Shown: positions 8,601-15,514 of the stretch, in pieces
Layout of the letters: every line of letters begins with the position of its first letter
Position numbering within the stretch: position 1 is the stretch's first letter
DNA from: CAZOAR01 sp964577985
GTDB lineage: Bacteria; Gemmatimonadota; CAZMKB01; CAZNLH01
DNA: 62,990 nucleotides
Direction of reading: 5' to 3'
Assembly: GCA_964577985.1 (NCBI GenBank)
Contig: CAZOAR010000013.1
Location: forward strand, 1 to 62,990
The notes under the pieces: model-generated
Databases searched by the model: none
What the model was told of the DNA's origin: nothing
Seen by the model: the letters and a program-made list of their open reading frames with translations, nothing else
Position numbers and translations under genes: made by a program

Positions 8601-10751
8601 GTCTACGGCTATCTTGCCGAAACCCTTATAGAGCAGGAACGATGGAACGAAGCGCGAGACATCATGGCGTCGCGACGAGACCTTGTTGAGGAGTCGGAAA
8701 GCGAGCGTGGCCGGCAATACAGCGGGTATCTTGAAGGACTGATCGAACTGCGTATGGGCTCGTATGATAAGGCGGCTGACAAACTGACGGATAGCGTCAA
8801 GGGCTACGAGACACTGGCGCTTCGAGAGGACGCGATAAAGGCGAGAAAGGACCTGAGCTGGTCCCTTCTCGGACTGGGGAGGAGAGAGGAAGCAGAAAAA
8901 GAGGCGCTGAAAGCTCTCAGGCAAGCCCGCTTGTCAGGCAACCAAACTCTGATTATCGAGTGTCATCTTGCGCTCGCCAGGGCACTGGAAGAGGGGGGGA
9001 GGGAAAACGAGGCCTGTGAGCAATACCATACGGCGAGAAAACGACTCGATGAGGCGCCGTTCAAACCGCTGAGAGCAAGGGTCCTCCTGTCCTGTGCCGA
9101 ACATCTCTTCAGAAGAGGGGCCTGGAAGCGCAGGGGAAATGAGGCATCGGAGTTTGACAACAGCCTCGCGGAAGCGGAGGGTCTTTTCAGAGAGATGGGA
9201 GTTGAGGGCAAGGTGTCTGCCATCAAATCGTTAAGAGAAAGGGTCGCCATGGGCATGGAGGAGATAGGCGGCAGGGAACTATTCACGTTATACGAAGCGG
9301 GCAGGATAATCAATTCCAGCCTCGAGATCGATATCGTCCTCAACAGGATGATGGATCTGATAATAGAGACTATGGATGTCGAAAGAGGGGTTATTTTCGT
9401 CAAGGACCTCGTGACGGAAGAACTCGCGATGGAGGTCGCGCGCAATGTGGAGAAGGAGACTATCGAGGACGCCATGTCGTTCAGCTCGACCATCCTCAAT
9501 GATGTGGAGAAAAAAGGAAAACCTGTCTTCATTTCCGATTGCAGTCAGGATGAGTTGTGCAGTAAGTCCATAAGCGTTTCACGATACTCTATTCTGTCGG
9601 TGATTTGTGTGCCGTTGCGTCTGAAGGGTGAGATCATCGGTACGGTGTATGTGGACGATCGTCGGACAAACCACCTGTTCCACGAGGGCGATGTCGATTT
9701 TCTCATGTCTCTAGGGGATCTGGCTGCCATGGCAATCCAGAACGCCCGCCTGTACCGGGAACTGGACATATCCAATCGCCGCCTGAAGGAAGAGAACAGG
9801 GATCTTCGAAGGCGGGCCAGGGTCAGGAGCGAGTTCCACGGTATGGTAGGACGTCACGAGAAGATGCTGGTACTATATCAGGTAATAGAAAAAGTCGGGC
9901 AGACAGATGCGGCAGTGATGATACGAGGAGAAAACGGCTCGGGAAAGGAGCTGGTCGCGAGGGCAATTCACTATCTGAGCAGAAGAAGCGAAGGTCCTTT
10001 CATAGTGATCAACTGCGCGGCGATTCCGGAAGCCCTTCTCGAAAGCGAGATATTCGGTATCGAAAAGGGTACGGCGACGGGTGTGGACCGAAGAGTGGGG
10101 AAGTTTGAACAGGCTGATGGCGGGACACTCTTCATGGACGAGATAGGTGACATGAGTCCGGCTATCCAGGCCAAGTTGTTGAGGGTCTTGCAGGAAAAAC
10201 GGTTCCAGCGACTCGGGGGAAAGAGCAGTATCGTAGTGGATGTCAAGATATTGTCTGCGACCAACAAGGATCTCGAAGAAGCCATACAGGCTGGGGCCTT
10301 CAGGGAAGACCTCTATTATCGACTGAACGCCCTGCCGGTCTTTGTCCCTTCCCTCAGGGAGAGAGTGGAAGACATCCCGCTGCTGGTTGAGTCCTTTCTC
10401 AGAAAGTGGAGTGAAGAGAACGACCGCGATCTCCCGAAAGTGGGTGGCGGTGTCATGAAGATCCTGTGCGACTATGCTTGGCCCGGGAACGTCAGGCAAT
10501 TGTTGAATGTCATAGAGAGAATGGCGCTCCTGAGCAGTGACGGGATGTTGAAAATGGAAGATCTCCCACCGGAGTTTCTGAAACAGCTCGGAAGCGGCGA
10601 ATCTGAGATCGAAGGAGAATTCAGGAATCTGCGCGATATGCAACGAGCCTATGTCATTAGAACATTCCAGAAATGTCAGAAAAACAAGAGGAAGACGTGT
10701 GAAATCCTCGGGATAACCTACAAGACCCTCCAATCCTACCTAACCCGGTGA
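5622..10751 (+). CDS. Ser/Thr kinase-ATPase-TPR-GAF-sigma54 activator fusion
   Basis: A 1709-residue cytoplasmic signalling protein. In order: a Ser/Thr kinase domain (about 10-260) with catalytic VHGDLKPQN near 126 and DLG in place of DFG; a P-loop NTPase with GGAEGSGKS near 312, like those in STAND-type regulators; tetratricopeptide repeats (about 680-1180); a GAF domain (about 1220-1390); a sigma54-type AAA+ domain with Walker A GENGSGKE near 1436 and Walker B GTLFMDEIGD near 1500; and a Fis-like helix-turn-helix at the end. The loop that should read GAFTGA reads GTATGV, lacking the phenylalanine that contacts sigma54 in well-studied activators. Related variants occur in other kinase-type activators, so loss of activity cannot be assumed. 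The adjacent palindromes and -24/-12 promoter suggest that it activates the next gene. The signal is unknown. Start: ATG with AGGAG upstream. Confidence 0.88.
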   Translation: MKPESVCDRYKILERLGTGESCAVHKVQDLSSGEMLALKILLDGDGEKSRSLEREFLRLQEIDHPFYPRAFDFGIESDGRPFFTMEYAEGLDLAAFVQKDKALTGLPGLVISICFALRCLHNRGMVHGDLKPQNMRVKEAAAEGSLPEVKILDLGLSRPFYRGEGREFSGTVSYLAPEIVLGEDIDNRSDIYSLGISLYEALTGRLPHTGAKMDVVKQVISGDIPPIGGVRGDIPGFLAELIDSMVSSRPADRPARVEKIITALQENGVWSDSCQGKPVFASPALLRSEDISNKLAGLGCKEVEDTGIRMRLIGGAEGSGKSSLMRRLKSEKQVKGVTTCWIAGDLQEEPFAAFKRLARTIDPAGYCTESGEDILDRLDYEGVRVVVKDLVDKMNGRRVAFFIDDAEVLDGASLISLKLLLLSLSWASPDCFIALEKGLKSVDEDTSLSGEGLKAFLAGLEISIADREALKLTRLSHDQVEELVRGCLGDVGRGLDDLIDDLEKLTAGNPGLIKRFLHLLSAEGVLRFSGGTWSVDTGALKELEIPEEVDSLLMAKTSSLDEEEVEILCAASVLGEDFSTGDLAALVGDRNLDRRKAMKRLMKLGDYLLDSGEGRLRFNGSVLREHFYGRLEGEERKALHRRALGIILSGGHDESQSCIARHYYGSGEREKGIPYLKAAVAEEKTKGRPYEALKRLETLREWTRDDREEEFWIARETGDILFELRSFPAAEEEYRKAIAAEQVGGGPLESRLAVQVQLARSLIRVSELDEAHDLLMETGERMAWSKDVALTGKVQRELGWIHFQRGQFKSALRYYKKSLEVSRRNDDTLNLLHLYNDIAVLYQRTNVWKKADWWVRKGLKEGEKHANLEVVANAWTIHGQGWRKRGDYRMAERSYLKALNIFRESRDNFGLGLIYNDIGELYREKGELERAIEYHEKSLYLKEFLHNHIGVAYSLSNLGLTYRAMGRLDEAREFFSRGIDIRVRVGDISNAARVYGYLAETLIEQERWNEARDIMASRRDLVEESESERGRQYSGYLEGLIELRMGSYDKAADKLTDSVKGYETLALREDAIKARKDLSWSLLGLGRREEAEKEALKALRQARLSGNQTLIIECHLALARALEEGGRENEACEQYHTARKRLDEAPFKPLRARVLLSCAEHLFRRGAWKRRGNEASEFDNSLAEAEGLFREMGVEGKVSAIKSLRERVAMGMEEIGGRELFTLYEAGRIINSSLEIDIVLNRMMDLIIETMDVERGVIFVKDLVTEELAMEVARNVEKETIEDAMSFSSTILNDVEKKGKPVFISDCSQDELCSKSISVSRYSILSVICVPLRLKGEIIGTVYVDDRRTNHLFHEGDVDFLMSLGDLAAMAIQNARLYRELDISNRRLKEENRDLRRRARVRSEFHGMVGRHEKMLVLYQVIEKVGQTDAAVMIRGENGSGKELVARAIHYLSRRSEGPFIVINCAAIPEALLESEIFGIEKGTATGVDRRVGKFEQADGGTLFMDEIGDMSPAIQAKLLRVLQEKRFQRLGGKSSIVVDVKILSATNKDLEEAIQAGAFREDLYYRLNALPVFVPSLRERVEDIPLLVESFLRKWSEENDRDLPKVGGGVMKILCDYAWPGNVRQLLNVIERMALLSSDGMLKMEDLPPEFLKQLGSGESEIEGEFRNLRDMQRAYVIRTFQKCQKNKRKTCEILGITYKTLQSYLTR

Positions 10752-10766
10752 TTGGAGTAATTCCAA
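10752..10766. promoter_or_regulatory. Palindromic operator 1 (candidate enhancer site)
   Basis: TTGGAGTAATTCCAA is a 15-base palindrome of form TTGGA-N5-TCCAA and begins at the base after the stop codon of the activator gene. Its centre is 32 bases from that of the second copy, about three helical turns, so both would face the same side of DNA. It lies about 145 bases upstream of a -24/-12 promoter, a usual distance for an activator site. That it binds the Fis-like domain of the preceding gene product is inference. Confidence 0.6.
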
Positions 10767-10783
10767 CAATACGGCGTATATGG

Positions 10784-10798
10784 TTGGAATATCTCCAA
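10784..10798. promoter_or_regulatory. Palindromic operator 2 (candidate enhancer site)
   Basis: TTGGAATATCTCCAA has the same TTGGA-N5-TCCAA pattern as the site at 10752-10766, with a different core. The two sites together also form a larger inverted repeat. Two half-alike sites in helical phase are the usual layout of upstream activator sequences for sigma54-dependent regulators. Confidence 0.6.
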
Positions 10799-10896
10799 TA
10801 TATCATTGCCACTGCAAATACTCCGCAAACTTGCATACACTGGTAATATACAGTCCTATAATTAGTTAGAGCCACTATAGCAGGCTCATATCCCTC

Positions 10897-10912
10897 TGGC
10901 ATGTCAATTGCC
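10897..10912 (+). promoter_or_regulatory. Candidate sigma54 (-24/-12) promoter
   Basis: TGGCAT-N5-TTGCC keeps the invariant GG (10898-10899) and GC (10910-10911) with exactly ten bases between. It is close to the consensus TGGCAC-N5-TTGCA. Transcription would start near 10923, about 87 bases before the ATG at 11010. The two palindromes lie about 100-145 bases upstream. Confidence 0.6.
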
Positions 10913-11009
10913 ATAGGACCATGCAGGAAGAGTGGTACCACCTCCCGAAATCATGCTCTTTGTTGTCCTTGCGGACGACGCGACGAAGGAGTAGGAAGGA
11001 GGTGGAGAT

Positions 11010-11282
11010 ATGAAGTCGATCGGAAAGCTGTTGTCGATTCTGGTTTTCATTCCGGTTCTGTTGCTTCAGCCGATTAATGTAATGGCTGATGGAGATGAAA
11101 ACCCCCCGCATGGTCGGCCGGAGATGGGCGATGAGACATCTCTCGCGAGCAGTATGGTCCCTGGAAAGGATGAGAAAACGGATGTGGCAACGATGACGTG
11201 GCAGGAGGTTTCTCAGGCAGGGCTTAACGCTCTGGAAGACCTGTGGTCTTGCATTGATGGAGTGGCAGGGATAATTCGCTGA
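11010..11282 (+). CDS. Small exported protein, unknown family
   Basis: 90 residues. The N-terminus is a signal peptide (positive start, hydrophobic run to about residue 24, then 'VMADG' as a likely cleavage site). The mature part, about 63 residues, is acidic and Gly/Pro-rich at first, then a probable helix containing one cysteine. It has a strong ribosome site (GGAGG) and is the first gene after the sigma54 promoter and operator pair, so it is the likely target of the giant activator. A stable hairpin follows the stop. I do not recognise the family; a small secreted signal or envelope peptide is one possibility. Confidence 0.65.
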   Translation: MKSIGKLLSILVFIPVLLLQPINVMADGDENPPHGRPEMGDETSLASSMVPGKDEKTDVATMTWQEVSQAGLNALEDLWSCIDGVAGIIR

Positions 11283-11298
11283 TTTCTGAGGGAACAGA

Positions 11299-11335
11299 GG
11301 GATATTGGATCGGGACGTGTCCCGTCCAATATCCC
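11299..11335 (+). terminator. Long stable hairpin after the small exported gene
   Basis: GGGATATTGGA (11299-11309) pairs perfectly with TCCAATATCCC (11325-11335); inside, CGGGAC pairs with GTCCCG around a two-base loop. Only one T is unpaired. No T-run follows, so it may be a factor-dependent terminator, an RNA 3' end stabiliser or a folded leader for the next gene. Confidence 0.5.
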
Positions 11336-11374
11336 CTCCATAGTCGTTCTCAGGTTGCCAGTATTGGGTTCGAG

Positions 11375-11620
11375 ATGCAAAGGGCAAGAACAGTTCTGTT
11401 GCTGGATCATCTGGCGTTTCGCTCGGGATCGTGCTACTACCCGATCGTCCTGACAAAGAGGGTGAACGTCGACGGCGAAGTGACGTACACGATCGAGATG
11501 AGGATCAGCCAGCACGATGTGATAGTGACTGACGGCGCGACACTGGAAGGGGTCCTCCGGAATCACGAGGAACTCGCCAAATATGCATTTGCCACGAGGA
11601 AGCTGCAGAACCATAATTGA
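11375..11620 (+). CDS. Small protein, unknown function
   Basis: 81 residues, no signal peptide, mixed alpha/beta composition with a predicted beta-rich middle (around 'VTYTIEMRI') and a C-terminal helix. No clear ribosome site precedes the ATG at 11375; an internal ATG at 11498 is possible. It lies between the hairpin at 11299 and the half-ferritin-like pair and may share their transcript. I do not recognise the family, and it could be non-coding. Confidence 0.4.
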   Translation: MQRARTVLLLDHLAFRSGSCYYPIVLTKRVNVDGEVTYTIEMRISQHDVIVTDGATLEGVLRNHEELAKYAFATRKLQNHN

Positions 11621-11656
11621 CAGGGTCTCTGGCACCATGACTTCTGAAGGAGCAGA

Positions 11657-11899
11657 ATGGTAAAGAGGGAAGAACTTCTCGCGATGATAGATCAATGTCT
11701 CTACAACTCAGGTGAGAGCTATGCGGCAGTATTCTACACCGAATACAAGGAGGTTGTAAACAGCAGCTTACTTGAAGCCGGGGAAAAGGAGGACTGTAAC
11801 CGGGTACTGTCTTACCTCCTGAAGGGCTCAATTGACCATCTCCACGTCCTGAGGGCACTTAAGGAGGCGACGACAAAAGATGGAAAAACTTCTTACTAG
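11657..11899 (+). CDS. Half-ferritin-like small helical protein A
   Basis: 80 residues, almost entirely two predicted helices. Helix 1 carries 'ESYAAVFYTEY' and helix 2 carries a DxxH motif in 'SIDHLH'. Ferritin-like diiron proteins use Glu on one helix and ExxH on the next, so this resembles one half of a four-helix bundle. It has a good ribosome site (AAGGAG) and overlaps the next gene by 20 bases, and that gene looks like the other half. Cys residues at about 14 and 47 are unusual for the fold. Metal binding is inference. Confidence 0.55.
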   Translation: MVKREELLAMIDQCLYNSGESYAAVFYTEYKEVVNSSLLEAGEKEDCNRVLSYLLKGSIDHLHVLRALKEATTKDGKTSY

Positions 11900-12080
11900 A
11901 GAAGTCGTTATCGAGGTCATGAACAATGTCCTGGAGTTCGAAGATGACACTCTCAATCGCTATCAGGACTACCTCGACCGATTGGTGGATGAAGACACAA
12001 TCAAGGTGTTCAAACGACTCAGGGACGAAGAAGCGCGACATGTCGAGTCGATCAAGGGGCTCATAAAAAAACTCGGTTGA
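11880..12080 (+). CDS. Half-ferritin-like small helical protein B
   Basis: 66 residues forming two predicted helices. Helix 1 holds 'EFEDDTLNRYQDYL' and helix 2 holds 'DEEARHVESI', an ExxH motif in the setting seen in rubrerythrin-like proteins. Together with the gene at 11657, which it overlaps in another frame, it would supply the four helices of one ferritin-like bundle. AAGGAGG lies 12 bases upstream. Encapsulated ferritins are also two-helix proteins, so a homo-oligomer is an alternative. It is convergent with the maturase gene on the other strand. Confidence 0.6.
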   Translation: MEKLLTREVVIEVMNNVLEFEDDTLNRYQDYLDRLVDEDTIKVFKRLRDEEARHVESIKGLIKKLG

Positions 12081-12144
12081 CTCGCGATGAAGGCATGGCG
12101 GGCTTCTTCCCCCTGATTATCCCACTCCTGCGGAACCATCCATC

Positions 12145-13560
12145 TCAGCAGAGGAGGCTGTCGCCCGCGTGTTTTTCTATGAAAGACGGGTTCTTTTCGA
12201 GGAGCGTGACGTAGACCTCGAGGGTTTTGTTGAACCACCTCCTGAGCCAGTCACATTTAGGCAGGTATGGTTTTGTGTGGTCGTTGTAGTGCAATACTGA
12301 CTGATAGTAGCATCCGCCGCTGCATATATATCTTATCCAGCAGTCCTGGCACGGTTCCTTGCTGAGCATGCTCACAGAGGTCAGAAATTCCTTCTGTTTT
12401 CCGGTATCGATGCCGTCGGATAGTGTACCTATGGAATAGTCCGATCTTCCTACCAGGCGATGACACATGTAGAGTCTGCCGTCCGGATCGCCCGCGTAGA
12501 GATGCATCCCTGCGCCGCATGGATACGCTTTGCTGATCCCCTCGTGAAACTGTTTCAGCAGGTTTGTAACATTCGTGAAGCCGTAGTAGCCACCTTCGAG
12601 AGCCGCCTTGAGATAGATGTCAGCCGCCCCTTCGAATCCCTCGCTGAGACGCTCCATATCGGCCTCTCCGAGCCCGAGTTCTTCGTCCTCATGGACGTCC
12701 ACGGGGGATATCCCGACCTCGGCGAAACCCAGATCAAGGAGGTGATCGATCGTCATCTTCACATCGAGGTCCAACCTTGTCATCGTCACGCGCGCAGGGA
12801 CCGGTCTTGACTTGAGGAGAGGCTTGAGTTTTTCGACAATAATATCATACGACCCGGAACCGTCCTTGCGGAGTCTCGTCCTGTCGTGCGTCTCCCTGGG
12901 ACCGTCCATGCTCACCGTGACCATGACACGGTACCTGTCGAGAAAACTGATCTTTTCCTCGTCAAGGAGCGTCCCGTTGGTCGTCAGATCGAACTTGATC
13001 ATCTTCTTGCGTTCCGCGGCCTTCTCCACGGCGTACTGGACCGTGGAGACGATGACCGGAAAGTTCAGCAGCGGTTCTCCACCGAAAAAGGTCATGCCAA
13101 CCCGGGGAGAATTGCCCGAATGATCCAGGAGAAAATCGACATAACTCCTGGCCGTCGCCTCGTCGATCATGCCTGTTTCTCCACCGTAACGCCCGCTATC
13201 CGCGTAGCAGTAGCGGCAGGAGAGGTTGCACGAATGCGAGACATTGCAGATGAGGTGGGTAATCTGGCCCGACTCGACCGGGATATTCCTGTATATCTCA
13301 TCACCGCTGCCGGATCCGCTCGGCTTCAGGATCTGCGACGTCTTCAGCCCGTCGATTATGTCCGGGATGGCTTCTGCCGGGAAGTGCTGGTTCAGGACGG
13401 TATGGATCCGCTCTTCCGAGACCTGCACTCCGCCCTTGAGCTCTTCTATAGCCTTGAACGTGAGATCATCACCCTGCCAGATCGAGCAACTCGGCAGCGC
13501 CATGAAATAAACGGAGCCGTTTGACCTGAACGGATAGTATTCGCCGATGTCAAAATTCAT
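12145..13560 (-). CDS. qhpD: Radical SAM/SPASM maturase, QhpD-like
   Basis: 471 residues. The N-terminal ~80 residues look like a PqqD-type peptide-recognition region. The radical SAM cluster motif CxxxCxxC uses C111, C115 and C118, followed by the 'GGEPLL' strand. The C-terminal SPASM region (about 345-450) carries the 'PCGAGM...DG.LYMCHR' and 'CQDCWIRYICSGGCYYQ' cysteine patterns. In QHNDH systems QhpD forms Cys-to-Asp/Glu thioether bonds in the gamma subunit. The length is close to that of known QhpD, and two gamma-like peptides lie upstream on the same strand, so I call it their maturase. GGAG precedes the ATG. It has its own likely promoter. Confidence 0.85.
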   Translation of the reverse strand: MNFDIGEYYPFRSNGSVYFMALPSCSIWQGDDLTFKAIEELKGGVQVSEERIHTVLNQHFPAEAIPDIIDGLKTSQILKPSGSGSGDEIYRNIPVESGQITHLICNVSHSCNLSCRYCYADSGRYGGETGMIDEATARSYVDFLLDHSGNSPRVGMTFFGGEPLLNFPVIVSTVQYAVEKAAERKKMIKFDLTTNGTLLDEEKISFLDRYRVMVTVSMDGPRETHDRTRLRKDGSGSYDIIVEKLKPLLKSRPVPARVTMTRLDLDVKMTIDHLLDLGFAEVGISPVDVHEDEELGLGEADMERLSEGFEGAADIYLKAALEGGYYGFTNVTNLLKQFHEGISKAYPCGAGMHLYAGDPDGRLYMCHRLVGRSDYSIGTLSDGIDTGKQKEFLTSVSMLSKEPCQDCWIRYICSGGCYYQSVLHYNDHTKPYLPKCDWLRRWFNKTLEVYVTLLEKNPSFIEKHAGDSLLC

Positions 13561-13587
13561 AGTCTCCAGTCCTGTTGATCTGTGTAG

Positions 13588-13616
13588 AGGATAGCCATTG
13601 GCGCGGCGCTCGTCAA
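13588..13616 (-). promoter_or_regulatory. Candidate promoter for the maturase gene
   Basis: On the minus strand, TTGACG (13616-13611), 17-base spacer, TATCCT (13593-13588). It would start transcription about 20 bases before the ATG at 13560. It is weaker than the perfect promoter at 16398-16426. Confidence 0.4.
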
Positions 13617-13708
13617 GGGCTGGCAGGGAAGAATCGGCATTATCGATCTTCGCGGTTGATACGATCCTGGAGCCTGACGGGACTGCGGGCAGGCCCCTGT
13701 GTGATAAA

Positions 13709-13753
13709 CTCCTCTCATCTGCGGGTCAAATGGCCCACCGCAGACGAGAGGAG
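13709..13753 (-). terminator. Hairpin between propeller and maturase genes
   Basis: CTCCTCTCATCTGCGG (13709-13724) and CCGCAGACGAGAGGAG (13738-13753) form a 16-base stem with one mismatch and a 13-base loop. On the minus strand it lies about 28 bases past the propeller stop, followed by AGTTTATC. It probably ends or reduces transcription of the structural genes before the maturase. Confidence 0.55.
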
Positions 13754-13780
13754 TGCGGATCAATCACTGTGTCCCGAAGA

Positions 13781-14800
13781 TCAGGGCCTTGTAGCGATTG
13801 TGACGCAGGACATGGTTGGCATGTCGATGACGTTGACGATTTCGAGGCTCTTGCTGTCCACGACCGTGACGCTGCCGCCTGTCTTGTAAACAGGGCTCGT
13901 CAGGTAGAGCTGGCTGCCATCCCTGCTGCACGAGATCCCCTGGTAAGGGACATCGATCGATTTTCTGGTGACGATCGCGCCATCAGCGGTATCGATAGAA
14001 ATAAGATTCCCAAGCGCCAACAGATAGAGACGGCTTGTCTCGGCCGAGTAAGCGATTCCTCTCAGCCTCAACGACTCGTTTATTTTCACGCTGTGGACCT
14101 CGGCGGTCTCCCCTGCCGTGTTCAAGATCCAGAGATCGCTCTTCTCACCGAGCTGAGGAATGTATAGCTCTCCATTGCTCCTCGAAGCGGCGGACTTCCA
14201 CAATGTTCCTCCCTCTGTCGGGACGGTGATTGTGCGGACCTTGTTCCAGCTTCTCGTGTCTATCACCTGAATCTCGTTCGACTGGAACTGCAGCGTGAAG
14301 ATCGAGTTGTTGTCCGGGGAAAGGATGAAGTCAAAGTAATTATCGCCCAGGACGTGCTGTCCTACGACTTTGCCGGTTGAGAGATCAATCTTCTCTATCT
14401 GGTAATCACTCCCTTTTTGCGTGCCGTCGGCCTGGACTGTCATCTGATGATCCATGACGTAGAGAAAGTTGTTGTCGGATGAGAGTTCAAGCGTCTTGAC
14501 CGGCAGCTCGGTCAGATGGCCGACGACTTCATTCTTGACAGCGTCGACTACAGTGACACCTTTGCTTGTTCCGATGTATGCTTTCTCACCCGAATCGGTG
14601 AACACCATGTCGGTGACGAACTGTTGCAGGTCGATATAGCTCAGTGCTTCACCCTTCTCGATGTCCACGACGGCGATCTTGTTGCTCGCGGTGTAGACGA
14701 TGTCCTGGGCGGCTCCGACGGTTGCCGCGCTCCAGGTCAGAGACAGGAGAACGAGCAGTGAAGCGGTAGCAGCGATGATTCTTCTGGGACTGGATAGCAT
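13781..14800 (-). CDS. qhpB: Secreted YVTN-type beta-propeller, QHNDH beta-subunit-like
   Basis: 339 residues: a signal peptide to about residue 30, then repeated units such as 'IAVVDIEKGEALSYI' and 'VTVVDAVKNEVVGHL', the YVTN/WD-like blades of a seven-bladed propeller. The QHNDH beta subunit is a propeller of about this size that packs over the gamma subunit, and here the gene sits directly after two gamma-like genes. GGAGG lies 5' of the ATG. The last blade carries a conserved-looking Cys ('MPTMSCVTI'). The fold is clear; the assignment as qhpB depends on context. Confidence 0.72.
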   Translation of the reverse strand: MLSSPRRIIAATASLLVLLSLTWSAATVGAAQDIVYTASNKIAVVDIEKGEALSYIDLQQFVTDMVFTDSGEKAYIGTSKGVTVVDAVKNEVVGHLTELPVKTLELSSDNNFLYVMDHQMTVQADGTQKGSDYQIEKIDLSTGKVVGQHVLGDNYFDFILSPDNNSIFTLQFQSNEIQVIDTRSWNKVRTITVPTEGGTLWKSAASRSNGELYIPQLGEKSDLWILNTAGETAEVHSVKINESLRLRGIAYSAETSRLYLLALGNLISIDTADGAIVTRKSIDVPYQGISCSRDGSQLYLTSPVYKTGGSVTVVDSKSLEIVNVIDMPTMSCVTIATRP

Positions 14801-14830
14801 TCCCTTCCTCCTTCAAGGCTTCAGGTTCGG

Positions 14831-15133
14831 TCAATCGGGGACGACACAGAGGTTCGTCCAGTCATTCTGATAATTCGAACAGTTGTCGAGCCAGTTGGGA
14901 TTATCCCGTTCGTCCGGGACCTGTCCGGCCCACCAGCATCCCGAAAACAGGCCGTGACAATAGGGCAGATCGAACGTCCAGGGACACGGATCGACCTGGC
15001 CTCCCGAACTGACCTCCCATCCGGGCGCGAAGGATGGGCAACAACCCTCAACCGTATAGCCGCGGACGTCTATCGACCGCACCGCAGTCAGGGCGTGAGC
15101 CTTGACATTCAGCGGTCTGATATCGCGAGTCAC
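14831..15133 (-). CDS. qhpC: QHNDH gamma-subunit-like peptide, paralogue 1
   Basis: 100 residues, GTG start with AAGGAG six bases upstream. A leader of about 29 residues ('IRPLNVKA') precedes a Cys-rich core. The core keeps the pattern of the QHNDH gamma subunit: C31...PGWE40, C50...D55, C59...CWW68 and C66...QVPD74. By analogy with Paracoccus these would give three Cys-Glu/Asp thioethers and a cysteine tryptophylquinone from C59 and W68. Differences: three extra cysteines (C32, C85, C96), a three-residue insertion between the quinone Cys and Trp (spacing 9 instead of 6), and a one-residue shorter C50-D55 step. The crosslinks are inference from residue spacing as I recall it. Confidence 0.8.
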   Translation of the reverse strand: MTRDIRPLNVKAHALTAVRSIDVRGYTVEGCCPSFAPGWEVSSGGQVDPCPWTFDLPYCHGLFSGCWWAGQVPDERDNPNWLDNCSNYQNDWTNLCVVPD

Positions 15134-15176
15134 GGACGACTCCTTGCGGGGTCAATGCCCAACCTGCCCGAATATA

Positions 15177-15476
15177 TCAATCAGGCACCACGCACATGTT
15201 CGTCCAGTCATTCTGGTAGTTGGAACAAGTGTTGAGCCAGCTGGGATTGTCACCGGCGTCAGGGACCTGTCCTCCCCAGAAACAGATGAAAAGGAATCCG
15301 TGACATGCTGCGAGATCGCTCGCCCAGGGACACGGATCAACACCGTTGTCGGAACCGATTTCCCAGCCGGGTATATAGCTCGGGCAACAACCCTCGACGG
15401 ACAACCCTCTGACGTCTCCAGTGCCGTGGGATGAAATCATCCGGGCTTTCTTATTCAATGGTGTTATCTTCCCCAT
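15177..15476 (-). CDS. qhpC: QHNDH gamma-subunit-like peptide, paralogue 2
   Basis: 99 residues from the ATG at 15476 (AGGAG upstream; a TTG at 15482 is an alternative). It is a close paralogue of the gene at 14831. The C-terminal 'CSNYQNDWTN' is identical and all seven cysteines are kept (C30, C31, C49, C58, C65, C84, C95). Crosslink partners E39, D54, W67 and D73 are present. The tryptophan before the quinone tryptophan is Phe here ('CFWGGQVPD'). The leader 'ITPLNKKA' resembles the other leader, as expected for one maturase acting on both. Two gamma-type peptides in one cluster are unusual. Confidence 0.8.
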   Translation of the reverse strand: MGKITPLNKKARMISSHGTGDVRGLSVEGCCPSYIPGWEIGSDNGVDPCPWASDLAACHGFLFICFWGGQVPDAGDNPSWLNTCSNYQNDWTNMCVVPD

Positions 15477-15514
15477 CGACAATATCTCCTCTCGAATAGT
15501 TCAAAAACAGGCGA

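Noticed and set aside
7296..8924. 542-codon open frame antisense to the kinase-activator gene
   Set aside because: It lies inside a gene with clear TPR coding on the plus strand; long antisense frames are expected from codon bias there. The same holds for 2239-3126 and 9873-10733.
10831..10862. TTGCAT and TATAAT upstream of the small exported gene as a sigma70 promoter
   Set aside because: The spacer is 20 bases and the -35 is poor. The -24/-12 pair at 10897-10912 is a better explanation.
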